Source of the DNA: Deinococcus alpinitundrae
GTDB taxonomy: Bacteria > Deinococcota > Deinococci > Deinococcales > Deinococcaceae
DNA: 30,298 bases
Assembly: GCF_009982895.1 (NCBI RefSeq)
Contig: NZ_WXZL01000033.1
Coordinates: 1 to 30,298, forward strand
Reading direction: 5' to 3'
Below are positions 1 through 8,792 of the stretch, piece by piece. Made by a program: the position numbers and the translations under genes. The notes beneath the pieces are model-generated. The model had not been told where the DNA came from and made no database searches. It was given only the letters and a program-made list of their open reading frames with translations. Numbering within the stretch: the stretch's first letter is position 1; the number at the start of each line of letters is the position of its first letter.

Positions 1-2
1 GG

Positions 3-146
3 GTGGTCGAGCGTTCGTTCGCGTGGTTGTCACGTTTTCGTCGATTGGGCCGGGATCTAGAACGCCTCTCCTCAACCTTGATCGGCTTTCATTTCGTCGC
101 CGCTTGCGTTCTGTTGCTGACGAAACTCAGGCCCCTCCTTGGATAG
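3..146 (+). pseudogene. IS5-family transposase C-terminal fragment
   Basis: The frame from base 3 reads through [22 protein letters not shown] and ends at a TAG at 144-146. The VVER(S/T)xAW(L/F)xRFRRL pattern is the E-containing end of the DDE domain in IS5-family transposases. The fragment enters from the left edge, so its 5' part may lie outside the window. It closely resembles the minus-strand fragment at 636-852, so two related elements point towards the photolyase remnant between them. I could not place the IS terminal repeat exactly. Confidence 0.7.
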
Positions 147-523
147 CCAGTCAACCAGCCTCTAGCGCGCGCGCCTTCCTGCCGCAGCACCAGCCGGTAG
201 AATTCTGCCCACGTGAGCTGCCGCAGGAACTCGTCGCGTTCACGTCCGCGCAAAACGGTCTGGGCGTGGGCGGCCACCTCGCGCAATCCCAGCATGCCGT
301 GCCGCAGGTACATACTCAGGCGCGACACGTTCCCCGTCAGGAAGTTCCGGTTTGTGTACCCTGTGCCCGTCCAGGCGTGCAGGGCCGCCAGCCCCGCCGT
401 TCGCCCGCCCGTTCTGGTGGGGAGGCGCGGTTCGCCGGTGTACAGGCCTGCCAGGGCTGCACCCAGTCTGGCGGGCAGTTGCTCGTCCGGGAGATCCGCC
501 GGAATCTGCTGTGCGTCACTCAT
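147..523 (-). pseudogene. truncated photolyase-like (FAD-binding domain) protein
   Basis: From an ATG at 523 the minus strand reads MSDAQQIPADLPDEQL and continues with a segment (LTGNVSRLSMYLRHGMLGLREV, then LTWAEFYRLVLRQEG) typical of the FAD-binding helical domain of DNA photolyases and cryptochromes. The order SxYLxxGxLSxREV followed by LxWxEFYRxxL is the diagnostic part. About 120 residues remain, whereas the domain needs about 200 and the photolyase N-terminal domain is absent. The frame runs into the IS5-type fragment at about 146, so the 3' part was lost there. It would not bind FAD as it stands. A short stand-alone FAD-binding-domain protein could be the ancestor; a full photolyase is not required. 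Confidence 0.6.
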
Positions 524-635
524 GGACACAGCTTCGCCGGGCCCGCCGCTACACACCGTAGGAAGGCACGCAAGCCCACAGGGTGAGCGCTGAGGCCACC
601 TGACATCTGCGCCGCGAGAGGTTGTTGAGACGCTC

Positions 636-852
636 TCCAAGAACGGGCGTCAAGTTGTTCTGGAGCAGAGCCCAGGCGGCCATGAAATGGAGACCGATGA
701 GGGTCGAGGACAGCCGTCCAAGATCACGTCCCAGCCGAAGAAAGCGGGCAAACCAGGCCAGTGAACGTTCGACCACCCACCGTTTCGGCAGGAGAACAAA
801 CCCTCGTGAAGCGTCCAAGGTGCAGCTCCATCAATGGCCTGAGAATCGGGCG
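636..852 (-). pseudogene. IS5-family transposase C-terminal fragment
   Basis: Minus-strand frame with [22 protein letters not shown] followed by [25 protein letters not shown], the conserved C-terminus of IS5-family transposases (PxRWVVERxxAW around the catalytic glutamate). It is homologous to, but not identical with, the plus-strand fragment at 3-146. Its 5' part has been separated or removed by the IS4-type element whose left inverted repeat begins at 853. The frame stays open to 549, past the region of similarity. Confidence 0.7.
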
Positions 853-2144
853 CATGATTGGGATCCGGACAAAAGTCATGGTCAAGGAAAAGGCTGAATA
901 GGAGGGTATCGAGCAGATCGGGTGGGGCATTTTTCGGCTGTGCGTAGGCGACCAAATATGCATCAGCGAGGCGGCGGAGCCCTAGGAGCAAGATTTTCTT
1001 GCCTGGCGGTCTGTTCTTGTGCGGCACATAGCCTCCCAGGTGCGCGAGGAATTGAAGCTGAGGTGAGTCCTTGGACTCACCGAGATCGAAGACGAATGAA
1101 GCCGCGATCCAGGCGAGCGCCACCAGGGTACGCAGGGCGTGGAAGTTGAGCACCTGAACCTGTTCCCAGCCGAGGGCGGATTTGGTCCAGGAGAAGACTT
1201 CTTCTATAGACCAGCGCCGGAGAGACAACCGCACGATGGCTCCGGCAGCCCCCACGTCTCGGTGGGGGCATTGGTCAGCAACAACCAGCCCTGCTCCTGC
1301 CCATTCTTGAGGGGCACGCTGAACTCCAGTTTGACCACGTTGACCTTGAGCCGTCCACCATCGACGAAGACTTCACGGCTGCGAACTTGCGTGGGGCTGA
1401 GGCGCCACTTGACCTTCCCATCCGTCACGACGGGGCGCTTGATCTCGAACTGATCGTGCACACTGGCATGTCCTATAGCAGTCTCCATCGGATGACGAAC
1501 TGGACCTGGAGCCGCATCAGCAGCTGGATCAGCAACAGGGAGTCGAAGCCGCGGTCCAAGACGAAGATGATCCGTTTCACACCTGCCGCCCGCAACGCCA
1601 GCACGATACGCTTGGTCGCGTCCAGGATGACGGTATTGGCGCTGCTGAACCCCGGCGCCTTGGGACTGTAGAGCGTGTGATACAGCAGCCTTCGCTTCCC
1701 GTCGGGCGTCAACCCGATGGCGTTCAGGGTCGGATAGCCCGACACCGGATGACCATCCAGCGTCCGGACCGTCGAGAGGTGTTCGAGCGCCTGGCTGTGC
1801 GGTTTCCGCAGATCCGAGCCGTCCAAGATGACGACCACCTCGTCGTGACCCGCCAGCCGCTGTGCCCCGAGGGTCGTCAACCGATCTTCCAGCGTTTCAG
1901 GCCGCAGATCAGCACGTTGATGCTCGTGATGCACCAGATGCCGCATTCGACATTCGGCATGGGGTGCAGCGCCCGTACCGGGCGCTGCACGGGCCATCTG
2001 GCTCAATCAGCTTGACCCACTGGCCAGGATGCCGCCCAGCGCCGCCTGAAAACGACGGAACAGCCGCACGTCCCTGAACAGGTCACGGTACGGCTGCGTC
2101 TGCGTCTCGATAAAACTGCTGTCCAGCAGGGAAGGCATCGTCAT
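853..2144 (-). pseudogene. IS4-type transposase, nonsense and frameshift mutated
   Basis: The gene reads from an ATG at 2144 (MTMPSLLDSSFIETQ) to an in-frame TGA at 2007-2009, continues in the same frame to about 1473, shifts frame near 1480 and shifts again near 1250. All three catalytic segments are recognisable: VVILDGSDLRK (first Asp), IIFVLDRGFDS (second Asp) and [17 protein letters not shown] (Glu, with the YREK-like context of IS4-type enzymes). The last frame runs through the left terminal repeat into the neighbouring IS5 remnant, so even the original stop is not preserved. One stop plus two shifts mean no active enzyme without recoding. Confidence 0.75.
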
Positions 2145-2183
2145 CCCTCTGCTATACACACTTTTGCCCGGATCCCAAGCATG
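853..2183 (-). mobile_element. IS4-type insertion sequence, decayed
   Basis: Inverted terminal repeats are visible: 853-876 begins CATGATTGGGATCCGG, and the reverse complement of 2160-2183 begins CATGCTTGGGATCCGG. Only two mismatches occur over about 24 bp. The element is about 1331 bp and contains one transposase gene on the minus strand. The flanks do not show a convincing direct repeat, so the target duplication has decayed or the flanks have recombined. It lies inside the IS5-type gene remnant to its left. The transposase is interrupted by a stop and frameshifts, so the copy should be non-autonomous. Confidence 0.75.
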
Positions 2184-2228
2184 AGGGTTGACGCCCAATG
2201 CATACCGAGCTATGCTGAAGAAATCAAG

Positions 2229-2250
2229 GGCGGCCTACGGGTCGCCTTTT
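2229..2250 (+). terminator. rho-independent terminator
   Basis: GGCGGCC, loop TACG, GGTCGCC forms a seven-pair stem (one G-U) followed directly by TTTT. It is oriented for plus-strand transcription. No intact plus-strand gene lies just upstream, so it is probably left over from a gene displaced by the IS4-type element. Confidence 0.55.
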
Positions 2251-2407
2251 ACTGTTCTAGGGTCAGCGCGAGGCGCTTAACTCCCGCCAGGTCGCAAAAT
2301 GCGAATGAGCCAGCCGAGCCACTCAATAGGCACAGGCCTACTGGGCAGCGGTGATTATCAAAAGCTTCTGAGCTGTTCAGTTGGCAAGAGAATTGACCGC
2401 CGCCGCT

Positions 2408-2716
2408 TCAATCTTTGGCCGTAGACCAACTGACAGACTGACTCCCTCTCCAGAATTCCACCAACGTCTCGATCTGTTTGACAGATTCCGGCAAACTCTG
2501 CGCCTTGATGAGGTAGGCACTGGCGAAGAGGGAGTACAGGGCGCCGCTGGGCCGGGCGTCCACCTCGACCACCGGATTGGTGTACCCTTCCGGGCCCCAC
2601 CACTGTGCGAGGTAGGCCGGGTCTGTCCAGGCCTGAAAGACAAGCGCGCACGGGGCATGGAACACGTGGCGTAGCGTGAGTTCACGCTGCAGGACGGCGC
2701 GAACGGCGTCACTCAT
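2408..2716 (-). CDS. truncated SRPBCC (AHSA1-like) protein
   Basis: The start (MSDAVRAV) overlaps the end of the upstream regulator gene in an ATGAGTGA arrangement, so the two are translationally coupled. Residues 1-50 match the N-terminal half of the activator-of-Hsp90-ATPase/SRPBCC family (LRHVFHAPCALVFQAWTDP, then QWWGPEG). After VEVDARPSGA the expected core strands are missing and about 45 unrelated residues lead to the stop. Full members have about 150 residues and this one has 102, so it is probably non-functional after a deletion or rearrangement. ArsR-SRPBCC gene pairs are common in bacteria; the ligand is unknown. A GTG at 2725 is an alternative start. Confidence 0.6.
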   Translation of the reverse strand: MSDAVRAVLQRELTLRHVFHAPCALVFQAWTDPAYLAQWWGPEGYTNPVVEVDARPSGALYSLFASAYLIKAQSLPESVKQIETLVEFWRGSQSVSWSTAKD

Positions 2717-3083
2717 GGGCGTCACCGTGCCCTTCGAGCGTTTCCACTGGTGACGGTGTCTGTTGGAGGTGTTCGAGCAGGGTGTCCAAGCGCTTGAATC
2801 GGCTGGTCCACAGCTGTTCGAGCGCCTCCACCCAGTCCTGGATGACTTTGAGCCGCTCTCCGTTGAGCTGGTAGAGCCGCTGTTGACCGAGGCTGCGAAC
2901 GTCGACCAGTCCCACCTCCTTCAGGACCTGGAGGTGCTTGGAGGTCTGCGGTTGCCTGAACTGCAGGAGGTCTGCCAATTCGTTGACTGACCGCTCGCCG
3001 CTGGCCAGCGCGGTGAGGATCTGGCGACGCTGTGGTTCCGCCACAGCCGTGAAGACATCTTGTGGTGGAGTTGAGCGGGCCAT
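2709..3083 (-). CDS. ArsR-family winged-helix transcriptional regulator
   Basis: A 124-residue protein from the ATG at 3083 (MARSTPPQDVFTAVAEPQRRQIL). The ArsR signature is clear: AEPQRRQILTALASGERSVNELA, then the recognition helix region QPQTSKHLQVLKEVGLVDVRSLGQQRLY. The classical metal-binding ELCVCDL motif is absent, so it belongs with the non-metal members often paired with SRPBCC proteins. It is the first gene of a two-gene operon with the overlapping SRPBCC gene. A perfect inverted repeat lies about 10 bp upstream of its start and suggests autorepression. A longer in-frame start exists upstream but would place coding sequence across that operator. Confidence 0.85.
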   Translation of the reverse strand: MARSTPPQDVFTAVAEPQRRQILTALASGERSVNELADLLQFRQPQTSKHLQVLKEVGLVDVRSLGQQRLYQLNGERLKVIQDWVEALEQLWTSRFKRLDTLLEHLQQTPSPVETLEGHGDAHE

Positions 3084-3093
3084 GCACCCATAA

Positions 3094-3115
3094 TATATTC
3101 TTTTAATAGAATATA
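3094..3115. promoter_or_regulatory. inverted-repeat operator of the ArsR-type gene
   Basis: TATATTCT, spacer TTTAAT, AGAATATA is a perfect 8-bp inverted repeat in an AT-rich patch 10 bp upstream of the regulator's start codon. Size, symmetry and position fit an ArsR-dimer operator overlapping the promoter. Binding is inferred. Confidence 0.6.
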
Positions 3116-3312
3116 CAAGGAGCATGATCCAACAGAGGGCCAAGTCGGCTCGCCCTTGAACGGCAGACTTGATACGCATAGAAGGCTGTGCCAGGCGAAG
3201 CAGACGGGCCGAAACGCTCGGTTGTGCCAGTAACTTCGGCGTAGCTCACCTTCTTTACGCCGCAGGTGTCCAAAGCTCAGGGAGCCTTCCTCGGCGCCCA
3301 GCAGACCACGCT

Positions 3313-4896
3313 CTACCTCTGGCCTGCGACTTGGTGTTCCTGTTTCTGGAGGTACATCTGCTGATCGCTCAGGCGCAGCAATGTCTCTGGATCGTTTCCA
3401 TCCTCTGGGAAGGTGGCGATCCCGGCACTGACATCAGCTTGGTCGAACCCATTGCTCCTGAGCCACTTCAACGCCGCCTGGACACGCGCCAGCGCACCAC
3501 CCACCGCCGCGCCTGCAGGAGACGGATTGTTTACGAGCACCATGAACTCGTCGCCGCCGACACGGAACAAGGCGTCCTCGCCCCGGAAGGCCAGCCGCAG
3601 CGCCCTGGCAAAATTGATCAGTAGCGCGTCGCCCCGGTGATGCCCATCGCGGTCGTTGAGGGCTTTGAGCCCGTCGAGATCAAGCGAGATCAAGCTCAGT
3701 CCTGAGTGAGTCTTTCGGGCTTGTGTCAGGCCAAGCTCCAGGGCGTCTTCAAAGGCGCGGCGGTTGCCGAGTCGAGTGAGCGGATCCATCAGGGCCGCTT
3801 CACGCAGACGCTCGATGGTGTGCAGGCGTTCGTATGACAACCGGACACTCTGGGCCGCGGTCAGGAAGAGTGCCCGGTCGTTGGCTGACCAGGGTCGGGT
3901 GTCTTGGACCCGAGCCATGATTAGTGCCAGACCCTGACTGGGATTTCCCGTCGTCAGTGGAACGAACGCCACCGCCTGAACCCCCTCGTCCACCAGCACG
4001 TCGCTCCGCACCGGACTGTCTGCATAGCGGTCGATGAACAGTGCCTCCTGCTGCTGAAGACTACGCCAGGCTAGGCTCTGCGACCTGGGGAGCCCCTGTT
4101 CCACGAAGTGAACGAGTTCGTCGGACACTGCCGAGCTTCTAAGGTGCACCTGGTAGCCCACCACCTCACCGTCCACCTGGGCCAGGACGGCCAGGTCAAG
4201 CTGGGCCGGACCGGCCATGATCTCAGCGGCCTGCCGGGCGGTGTCGTACAGACCCATTGGCATCTCGGTGAGCCGGGCAACTTGTGCCAGTGCCTTTGAG
4301 AACTCCACCGCCCGGTCGAGCTCCAGGACATGCTGGGCCCGCCGGACGGCATGCCCCAGTGTCCTGGCCGTAGCCTCCAGCAAGGTCCGTTCTCTGGCGG
4401 TCCAGGGCCGTGGGCTCCCGAAGCGGAACGCGCTCAGCACACCCACGTCTCCGTTCAGCTGGCCGAACGGCAGGTGTGCCACGGCGCTCAGTCCTGCCCC
4501 CAACATGACCGGTGACGTCCCCGGGCTGCGCGGATAGTCGTCGATGAACAGCGCTTCGCTGGACTCGAGGCAGGCCCACAGGGCGCCGCCCTCGGTACGC
4601 TCAAAGCGCTGGTGATGGAACACCTCGAACTGGGGTGGCCCTTGGCCGTGCATGACCACCACCTGAACACCCTGGAGAACTGTTCCAAAGTGGATGCAGA
4701 TCTGGTCAGCCTGGGTGAGCTGCTGCAGGCGTCCGGCTACCCGCTTACTGATCAGGCGGGGATCCCCCGTGATGTCGAGCTCGAGGCTGAGAGTGACCAG
4801 GTACTCCGCGTCCTCCGCGCGGTGCAGGGCCGCCCAGAGCTGCGCCTTGACTCCAGCCTGCTTCTGAACAGTGCGGCCCGCAGACCGCAGCTTCAC
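3313..4896 (-). CDS. GAF-GAF-GGDEF diguanylate cyclase
   Basis: A 527-residue cytoplasmic protein without membrane segments. Two GAF-like sensor regions (roughly residues 30-185 and 200-355) are each marked by EALFID(D/R)Y and the usual PxxxG(D/L)xxxL(S/I) strands. The GGDEF domain starts at about residue 365 (LMDPLTRLGNRRAFED). The catalytic motif GGDEF is intact at 447-451, and a product-inhibition I-site RxxD (RGED, 438-441) lies exactly five residues before it. It should make c-di-GMP from two GTP with feedback control. Its GTG start overlaps the stop of the upstream HD-GYP gene (GTGA), so synthase and hydrolase are made together. The GAF ligands are unknown. Confidence 0.9.
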   Translation of the reverse strand: MKLRSAGRTVQKQAGVKAQLWAALHRAEDAEYLVTLSLELDITGDPRLISKRVAGRLQQLTQADQICIHFGTVLQGVQVVVMHGQGPPQFEVFHHQRFERTEGGALWACLESSEALFIDDYPRSPGTSPVMLGAGLSAVAHLPFGQLNGDVGVLSAFRFGSPRPWTARERTLLEATARTLGHAVRRAQHVLELDRAVEFSKALAQVARLTEMPMGLYDTARQAAEIMAGPAQLDLAVLAQVDGEVVGYQVHLRSSAVSDELVHFVEQGLPRSQSLAWRSLQQQEALFIDRYADSPVRSDVLVDEGVQAVAFVPLTTGNPSQGLALIMARVQDTRPWSANDRALFLTAAQSVRLSYERLHTIERLREAALMDPLTRLGNRRAFEDALELGLTQARKTHSGLSLISLDLDGLKALNDRDGHHRGDALLINFARALRLAFRGEDALFRVGGDEFMVLVNNPSPAGAAVGGALARVQAALKWLRSNGFDQADVSAGIATFPEDGNDPETLLRLSDQQMYLQKQEHQVAGQR

Positions 4897-7853
4897 CGTT
4901 CGCTCTGCTCAAGCATGTGAACGAACACCCTCACGACCGCCGGATCGAAGTGAGTCCCAGCACTGTTCTGGATGTGCTCGAGAGCCTGCTCCCTGCTCCA
5001 GGCCTTTCGGTAGGGCCGGTCACTGGTCAGGGCGTCGTAGACGTCCACCACCGCGAACGCTCTCGCCATCAGGGGGATGGCCTTACCCGAGAGGCCCAGC
5101 GGGTAGCCGCTGCCGTCCCACTTCTCGTGGTGGTACTGCGGGATGTCCATCGCCGGGCGCAGAAACTCGATCGGCGAAAGCAGCTTCACCGCGTGACCCG
5201 GATGCTTTCTCATCTCCACCCACTCCTCGTCACTCAGCGGCTCCGGTTTGAGCAGCACGGCGTCGCGGATGCCCATCTTACCAATGTCGTGCAACAAAGC
5301 GCCACGGCGCACGTGGACGAGCTGCTCGGGCGGAGCCGCCAGGCGTTGACACAGGTTCACGGTCATCTCGGTGACGCGTCTGGAGTGACCCTCGGTTTCA
5401 TGATCGCGCAGGTCCAGCGCTCTGGACCAGCCTTCTATCGTCTCGTCGTAGGCCAGCCGTAACTCCAGGTTCCTGCGCTCCAGTTCCGCGAAGAGCTGGG
5501 CGTTGTCCACCGCGATAGCCGCCTGAGCGGTCAGCATCTCGAAGGTGGACAGCCACGTTGCCGACGGATGGAACGGTTCCCGGTGCAGCACCTCGATCAC
5601 GCCCAGCACCTTGCCCTTGGATATCAGGGGCACGCCGTAGTACGCCATCAGACGCTCCCTGGTCAGCACGTCCCGCCAGGCCGGCAAGACATCGGTGCCT
5701 TGCACGTCCGGGACATTCAGGGCTCTGCGGCTTAGCGCCACCTCACCGGCCAGACCGCTGCCGAGCTTCACGGCGGTGCCCTGCAGCGGCGCGGTGAACC
5801 CCCGCGTGCCGACGTACTCGAGGCTCAGGGTCTGCGGGTCGAGGAGCAGCAGCGTGACCGCGTCAGCCCCGAGCTGCTGCGCGACGTTGTCCAGGATCAT
5901 GCCCAGGGTCACCGAGAGGTCCTGGCTCGAGGCGATGGCCTGATCGATCTCCCACAACCCGGTGACGTGGCGCAGTTGGGCCTCAAGGTGCTGGTTGAGG
6001 GTATAGACCTGGCGTTCGGCTGCCTGCAGCGCGGTGATGTCGCGGGTGGTCCTGGCCACGCCGATCACCTTGCCCGTGGCGTCCAGGACCGGCGAGACGG
6101 TGACAATCACCGGGACCCGGCGACCGTCTTTAGCGATGCGCACCGACTCGAAGGCTTCAACCCGCTCACCCTGCATGACCTTGCTGAAGGCCTCGGCACT
6201 CTCGGCACGGAGTTCCGGTGGGATGATCAGGGTGATGGGCTGACCGACGGTCTCGGCCGCCGTATAGCCATACAGTCGCTCGGCGCCCGCGTTCCAGGAG
6301 CGGATGGTATCGGTCAGGTCCACCCCGACGATAGCGTTGTTACTAGCCTCGACGATGGCGGCCAGGAACGCCTGATCCTCCTCGGCGGCTTTACGCTGGG
6401 TGATGTCTCGCCCCACCGAGTAGAGCAGCGGATCGCCCGGAACCAGGAACGTGTTCCACTCCATCCAGACGACGTGCCCATCCTTGTGGCAGTAGCGGTT
6501 CTGGAACATGATGGGCACCAGCCGGGTCTTGATCAGGACGACTTCTGCCTGGGTCCGGTCAAGGTCATCAGGATGCACAAAGTCGAGGAGGGAGCGGCCG
6601 ATCAGCTCACCGGGCTGGTAGCCCAGGAGGCGCTCACACGCGGCACTGACGCTGATCACTTTGGCGCTGGGATCTGTCGTCGTGATCATGTCCATGGACA
6701 GGTCCAGGGTTCGCTGAAGCACTTCGGCACTCTGCCGATACCGTGCCTCACTGTCCTCGAGCTGCCGGAGGGCGTGCTTCTCCGACGTGACATCACGCAG
6801 CAGGGTGAGCACACAGGCCTCGCCGCCGAGCCTCACCGGAACGACCGACACGACCGCGTCGGCCACCTCGCCGGACTTCCGGCGCAACTGGACCTCGCGG
6901 TTAAGGATTTTGCCCTGCCCCTGCAGCGTCTGTTCAATGTCTTCCAGTTCCAGTGGGTCCACCCAGACGTTCAGATCGCGTTGGGTGCGGCCAATCACGT
7001 CCTCACGGCTGTAGCCGCTCTGGCGCACAAACTTGGGGTTGACGTCGAGGATCTTGCCAGGACTGAGCTGGGAGACGACGATAGCCACTGGAGCCGCCTC
7101 GAACAGCCGGGCGAAACCCTCCTCACTGGTCCGACTGTGCTGGGTGATGTCGCGGATCAAGAGCGCGGCGCCGTCCTCAGCCGGGTAGGCGGTGGCTTCC
7201 AGCCACCGTCCGACTTCAGCAACAAAGCTCACCTCAGACTGGGCGCGGCCGGTGGCCCTGGCCTGCTGAAGTACCTGGCCGATCGGCCGGTGTACCGACG
7301 GCGGAAACGCCTCGAGGAGATTGCGACCGATGAACTCGTTGGGGGCCTTCTCCAACATGGCGGCGGCGGCCGGGTTGACGTAGCTGAGGTTCCAGTGCTG
7401 ATCGAACGAAAGGAAGCCGTCGGCGACCCGCTCCAGGGTCGAGGTGAGTTGCCGTCTGGCGGCTTCACGCTCGGTGACGTCGTTCTGGAAACCCAAGTAG
7501 TGCGTCAGGGTGCCGGAAGCGTCGTGAACGGGACTGAGAGTCAGCTCGTTGTAGAACAGCGTGCCGTTCTTGCGGTAGTTGCGCAGGGTGACGGTGATGC
7601 TTTGCCCCTGGGCGATGGCCTGTCTGATCTCCTCGACTCCGGACTGATCGCGGTCCTCGGCCTGCAGAAAGCGGCAGTTGCGCCCGAGGATCTCGTCGGC
7701 CGTGTAACCGCTGAGTGCTTCGAAGGCCGGGTTGACGTAGACGACCGGCTGATCGAACTGACAGACATCGGTGATGACCAACCCGACGGAGCACGCCGCG
7801 AGGGTCCGACTCAGGAACTGTGGATCTGGGGAAAACAGAGGTACAGACGTCAT
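4893..7853 (-). CDS. LOV/PAS-GAF-HD-GYP c-di-GMP phosphodiesterase
   Basis: The ATG at 7853 is chosen because GAGGAG lies about 6 nt upstream; a GTG at 7898 would add 15 residues but has no ribosome site. The 986-residue protein holds five PAS-type domains, a GAF domain (about 630-790) and an HD-GYP domain (about 800-980). The first PAS carries the LOV signature GRNCRFLQ with the photoactive cysteine at residue 60, followed by NYRKNGTLFYNEL and YLGFQND with the flavin-contacting glutamine. The catalytic domain has HDIGKMG, HHEKWDGSGYP and DVYDALTSDRPYR, all intact. It is predicted to hydrolyse c-di-GMP in response to blue light and other PAS/GAF inputs. It is coupled to the downstream diguanylate cyclase. 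Confidence 0.9.
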   Translation of the reverse strand: MTSVPLFSPDPQFLSRTLAACSVGLVITDVCQFDQPVVYVNPAFEALSGYTADEILGRNCRFLQAEDRDQSGVEEIRQAIAQGQSITVTLRNYRKNGTLFYNELTLSPVHDASGTLTHYLGFQNDVTEREAARRQLTSTLERVADGFLSFDQHWNLSYVNPAAAAMLEKAPNEFIGRNLLEAFPPSVHRPIGQVLQQARATGRAQSEVSFVAEVGRWLEATAYPAEDGAALLIRDITQHSRTSEEGFARLFEAAPVAIVVSQLSPGKILDVNPKFVRQSGYSREDVIGRTQRDLNVWVDPLELEDIEQTLQGQGKILNREVQLRRKSGEVADAVVSVVPVRLGGEACVLTLLRDVTSEKHALRQLEDSEARYRQSAEVLQRTLDLSMDMITTTDPSAKVISVSAACERLLGYQPGELIGRSLLDFVHPDDLDRTQAEVVLIKTRLVPIMFQNRYCHKDGHVVWMEWNTFLVPGDPLLYSVGRDITQRKAAEEDQAFLAAIVEASNNAIVGVDLTDTIRSWNAGAERLYGYTAAETVGQPITLIIPPELRAESAEAFSKVMQGERVEAFESVRIAKDGRRVPVIVTVSPVLDATGKVIGVARTTRDITALQAAERQVYTLNQHLEAQLRHVTGLWEIDQAIASSQDLSVTLGMILDNVAQQLGADAVTLLLLDPQTLSLEYVGTRGFTAPLQGTAVKLGSGLAGEVALSRRALNVPDVQGTDVLPAWRDVLTRERLMAYYGVPLISKGKVLGVIEVLHREPFHPSATWLSTFEMLTAQAAIAVDNAQLFAELERRNLELRLAYDETIEGWSRALDLRDHETEGHSRRVTEMTVNLCQRLAAPPEQLVHVRRGALLHDIGKMGIRDAVLLKPEPLSDEEWVEMRKHPGHAVKLLSPIEFLRPAMDIPQYHHEKWDGSGYPLGLSGKAIPLMARAFAVVDVYDALTSDRPYRKAWSREQALEHIQNSAGTHFDPAVVRVFVHMLEQSER

Positions 7854-8399
7854 CGCAAGCTCCTCAGCTACCGGCGCAGCTTGATGATAAGTATCCACAT
7901 AAAGTGTTCAGAAACGAGCGTTTCTACTACAAACGAGCACTCCGCCTCATCGTCTCTCACAGCGTTGCAGAAACGTTGTTTACGCAGTACCTCCACCGGT
8001 GTGTCTCCGTGCAGGTCGCGCCGTTGCGTAAACCTGCTACCAAACCCTTCTGAAAGGCGGTACCTTTGTGCACGTCCGCAGCTCTCGAACTTGCTGCGGA
8101 CTAAGCCTCCATCAGACCGCAGAACTTGGCACCCGGAGTGGATATGCAACGGCCGGAGCCTGTGGCGCAGCGTCAGGAGGGCACGGAAAGGGGAAAATCC
8201 CCAGAGTCTTCAAGACCCAGCGACACAATGCAGCGTTCATCTGCCCAGAAGCGCGTTGGCAGGGGGGCGTGCCAACGAACCCTCTCATTATTACCCGCGG
8301 GTCCATGAAATCCTTCAGCGCAACATCCACGTATCGTCGCCAGGGCACGTCCTGACCAGCCCCGTTCGGCGAACACGATGACGATTTGAGACGGCTCCG
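7854..8399. other. intergenic region upstream of the c-di-GMP operon
   Basis: No convincing gene. It should contain the operon promoter near 7860-7950. A perfect 9-bp inverted repeat (GTTTACGCA at 7978-7986, TGCGTAAAC at 8025-8033) is separated by 38 bp. A short minus-strand stretch near 8340-8376 resembles the start of a TetR-type regulator but cannot be extended. Confidence 0.4.
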
Positions 8400-8792
8400 G
8401 TGAAGTACGCTCTGGCTGGACGACCCATGATTGAACACCCGATTGCTAGACCGCACCAAGATCGCTGGAACCAACTCGGCGCCACCCTGAAGAACCTCGC
8501 AAGCATAATCGAAGATTGGCACTTGGATTCATCCACCTGTCTACGGCTCACCTACGGCCACCCTCTGGAACTCGGTGCGCCGCTCACCAGCCTGGATCAG
8601 ACCTTCCTGCTCAGCGATCTGCTCGAGCAGGCCAGCAAGATGGGTGCGTCCCTGCGGCTGGCCAACCCTGCACCCGACGAATGGATCGCCTCGTTTGCTG
8701 AGCGACAACCCTTTGAGCAGGGACACACCAGCGTGATGGCGCTCAGCCGTGCGCTGCTGGCTTGGCACCGCGGGCCGCCATCTTCAGCGTGA
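8400..8792 (+). CDS. hypothetical protein
   Basis: An open frame of 130 codons beginning GTG at 8400; an ATG at 8427 (MIEHPIARPHQDRW) is an equally possible start and neither has a strong ribosome site. Codons from about 8460 on are G/C-ending in the third position like the other genes here, which supports real coding. The protein appears soluble and mixed alpha/beta, with the stretch SLDQTFLLSDLLEQASKMGASLRLANPAPDEW. No family recognised. It stands alone, divergent from the c-di-GMP operon and convergent with the MarR operon. Confidence 0.5.
   Translation: MKYALAGRPMIEHPIARPHQDRWNQLGATLKNLASIIEDWHLDSSTCLRLTYGHPLELGAPLTSLDQTFLLSDLLEQASKMGASLRLANPAPDEWIASFAERQPFEQGHTSVMALSRALLAWHRGPPSSA

Noticed and set aside
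853..2183. Target-site duplication for the IS4-type element
   Set aside because: The bases outside the two inverted repeats (..ATCGGGCG and AGGGTTGA..) do not match, so none is claimed.
8173..8376. Minus-strand frame beginning like a TetR regulator (MFAERGWSGRALATI)
   Set aside because: Similarity is limited to about 15 residues, no helix-turn-helix follows in any frame, and there is no ribosome site.
5967..8381. A 2.4-kb open frame on the plus strand
   Set aside because: It lies antisense to the HD-GYP gene, whose domains and motifs are unmistakable. Long antisense frames are expected in GC-rich DNA, and this one has no family features.
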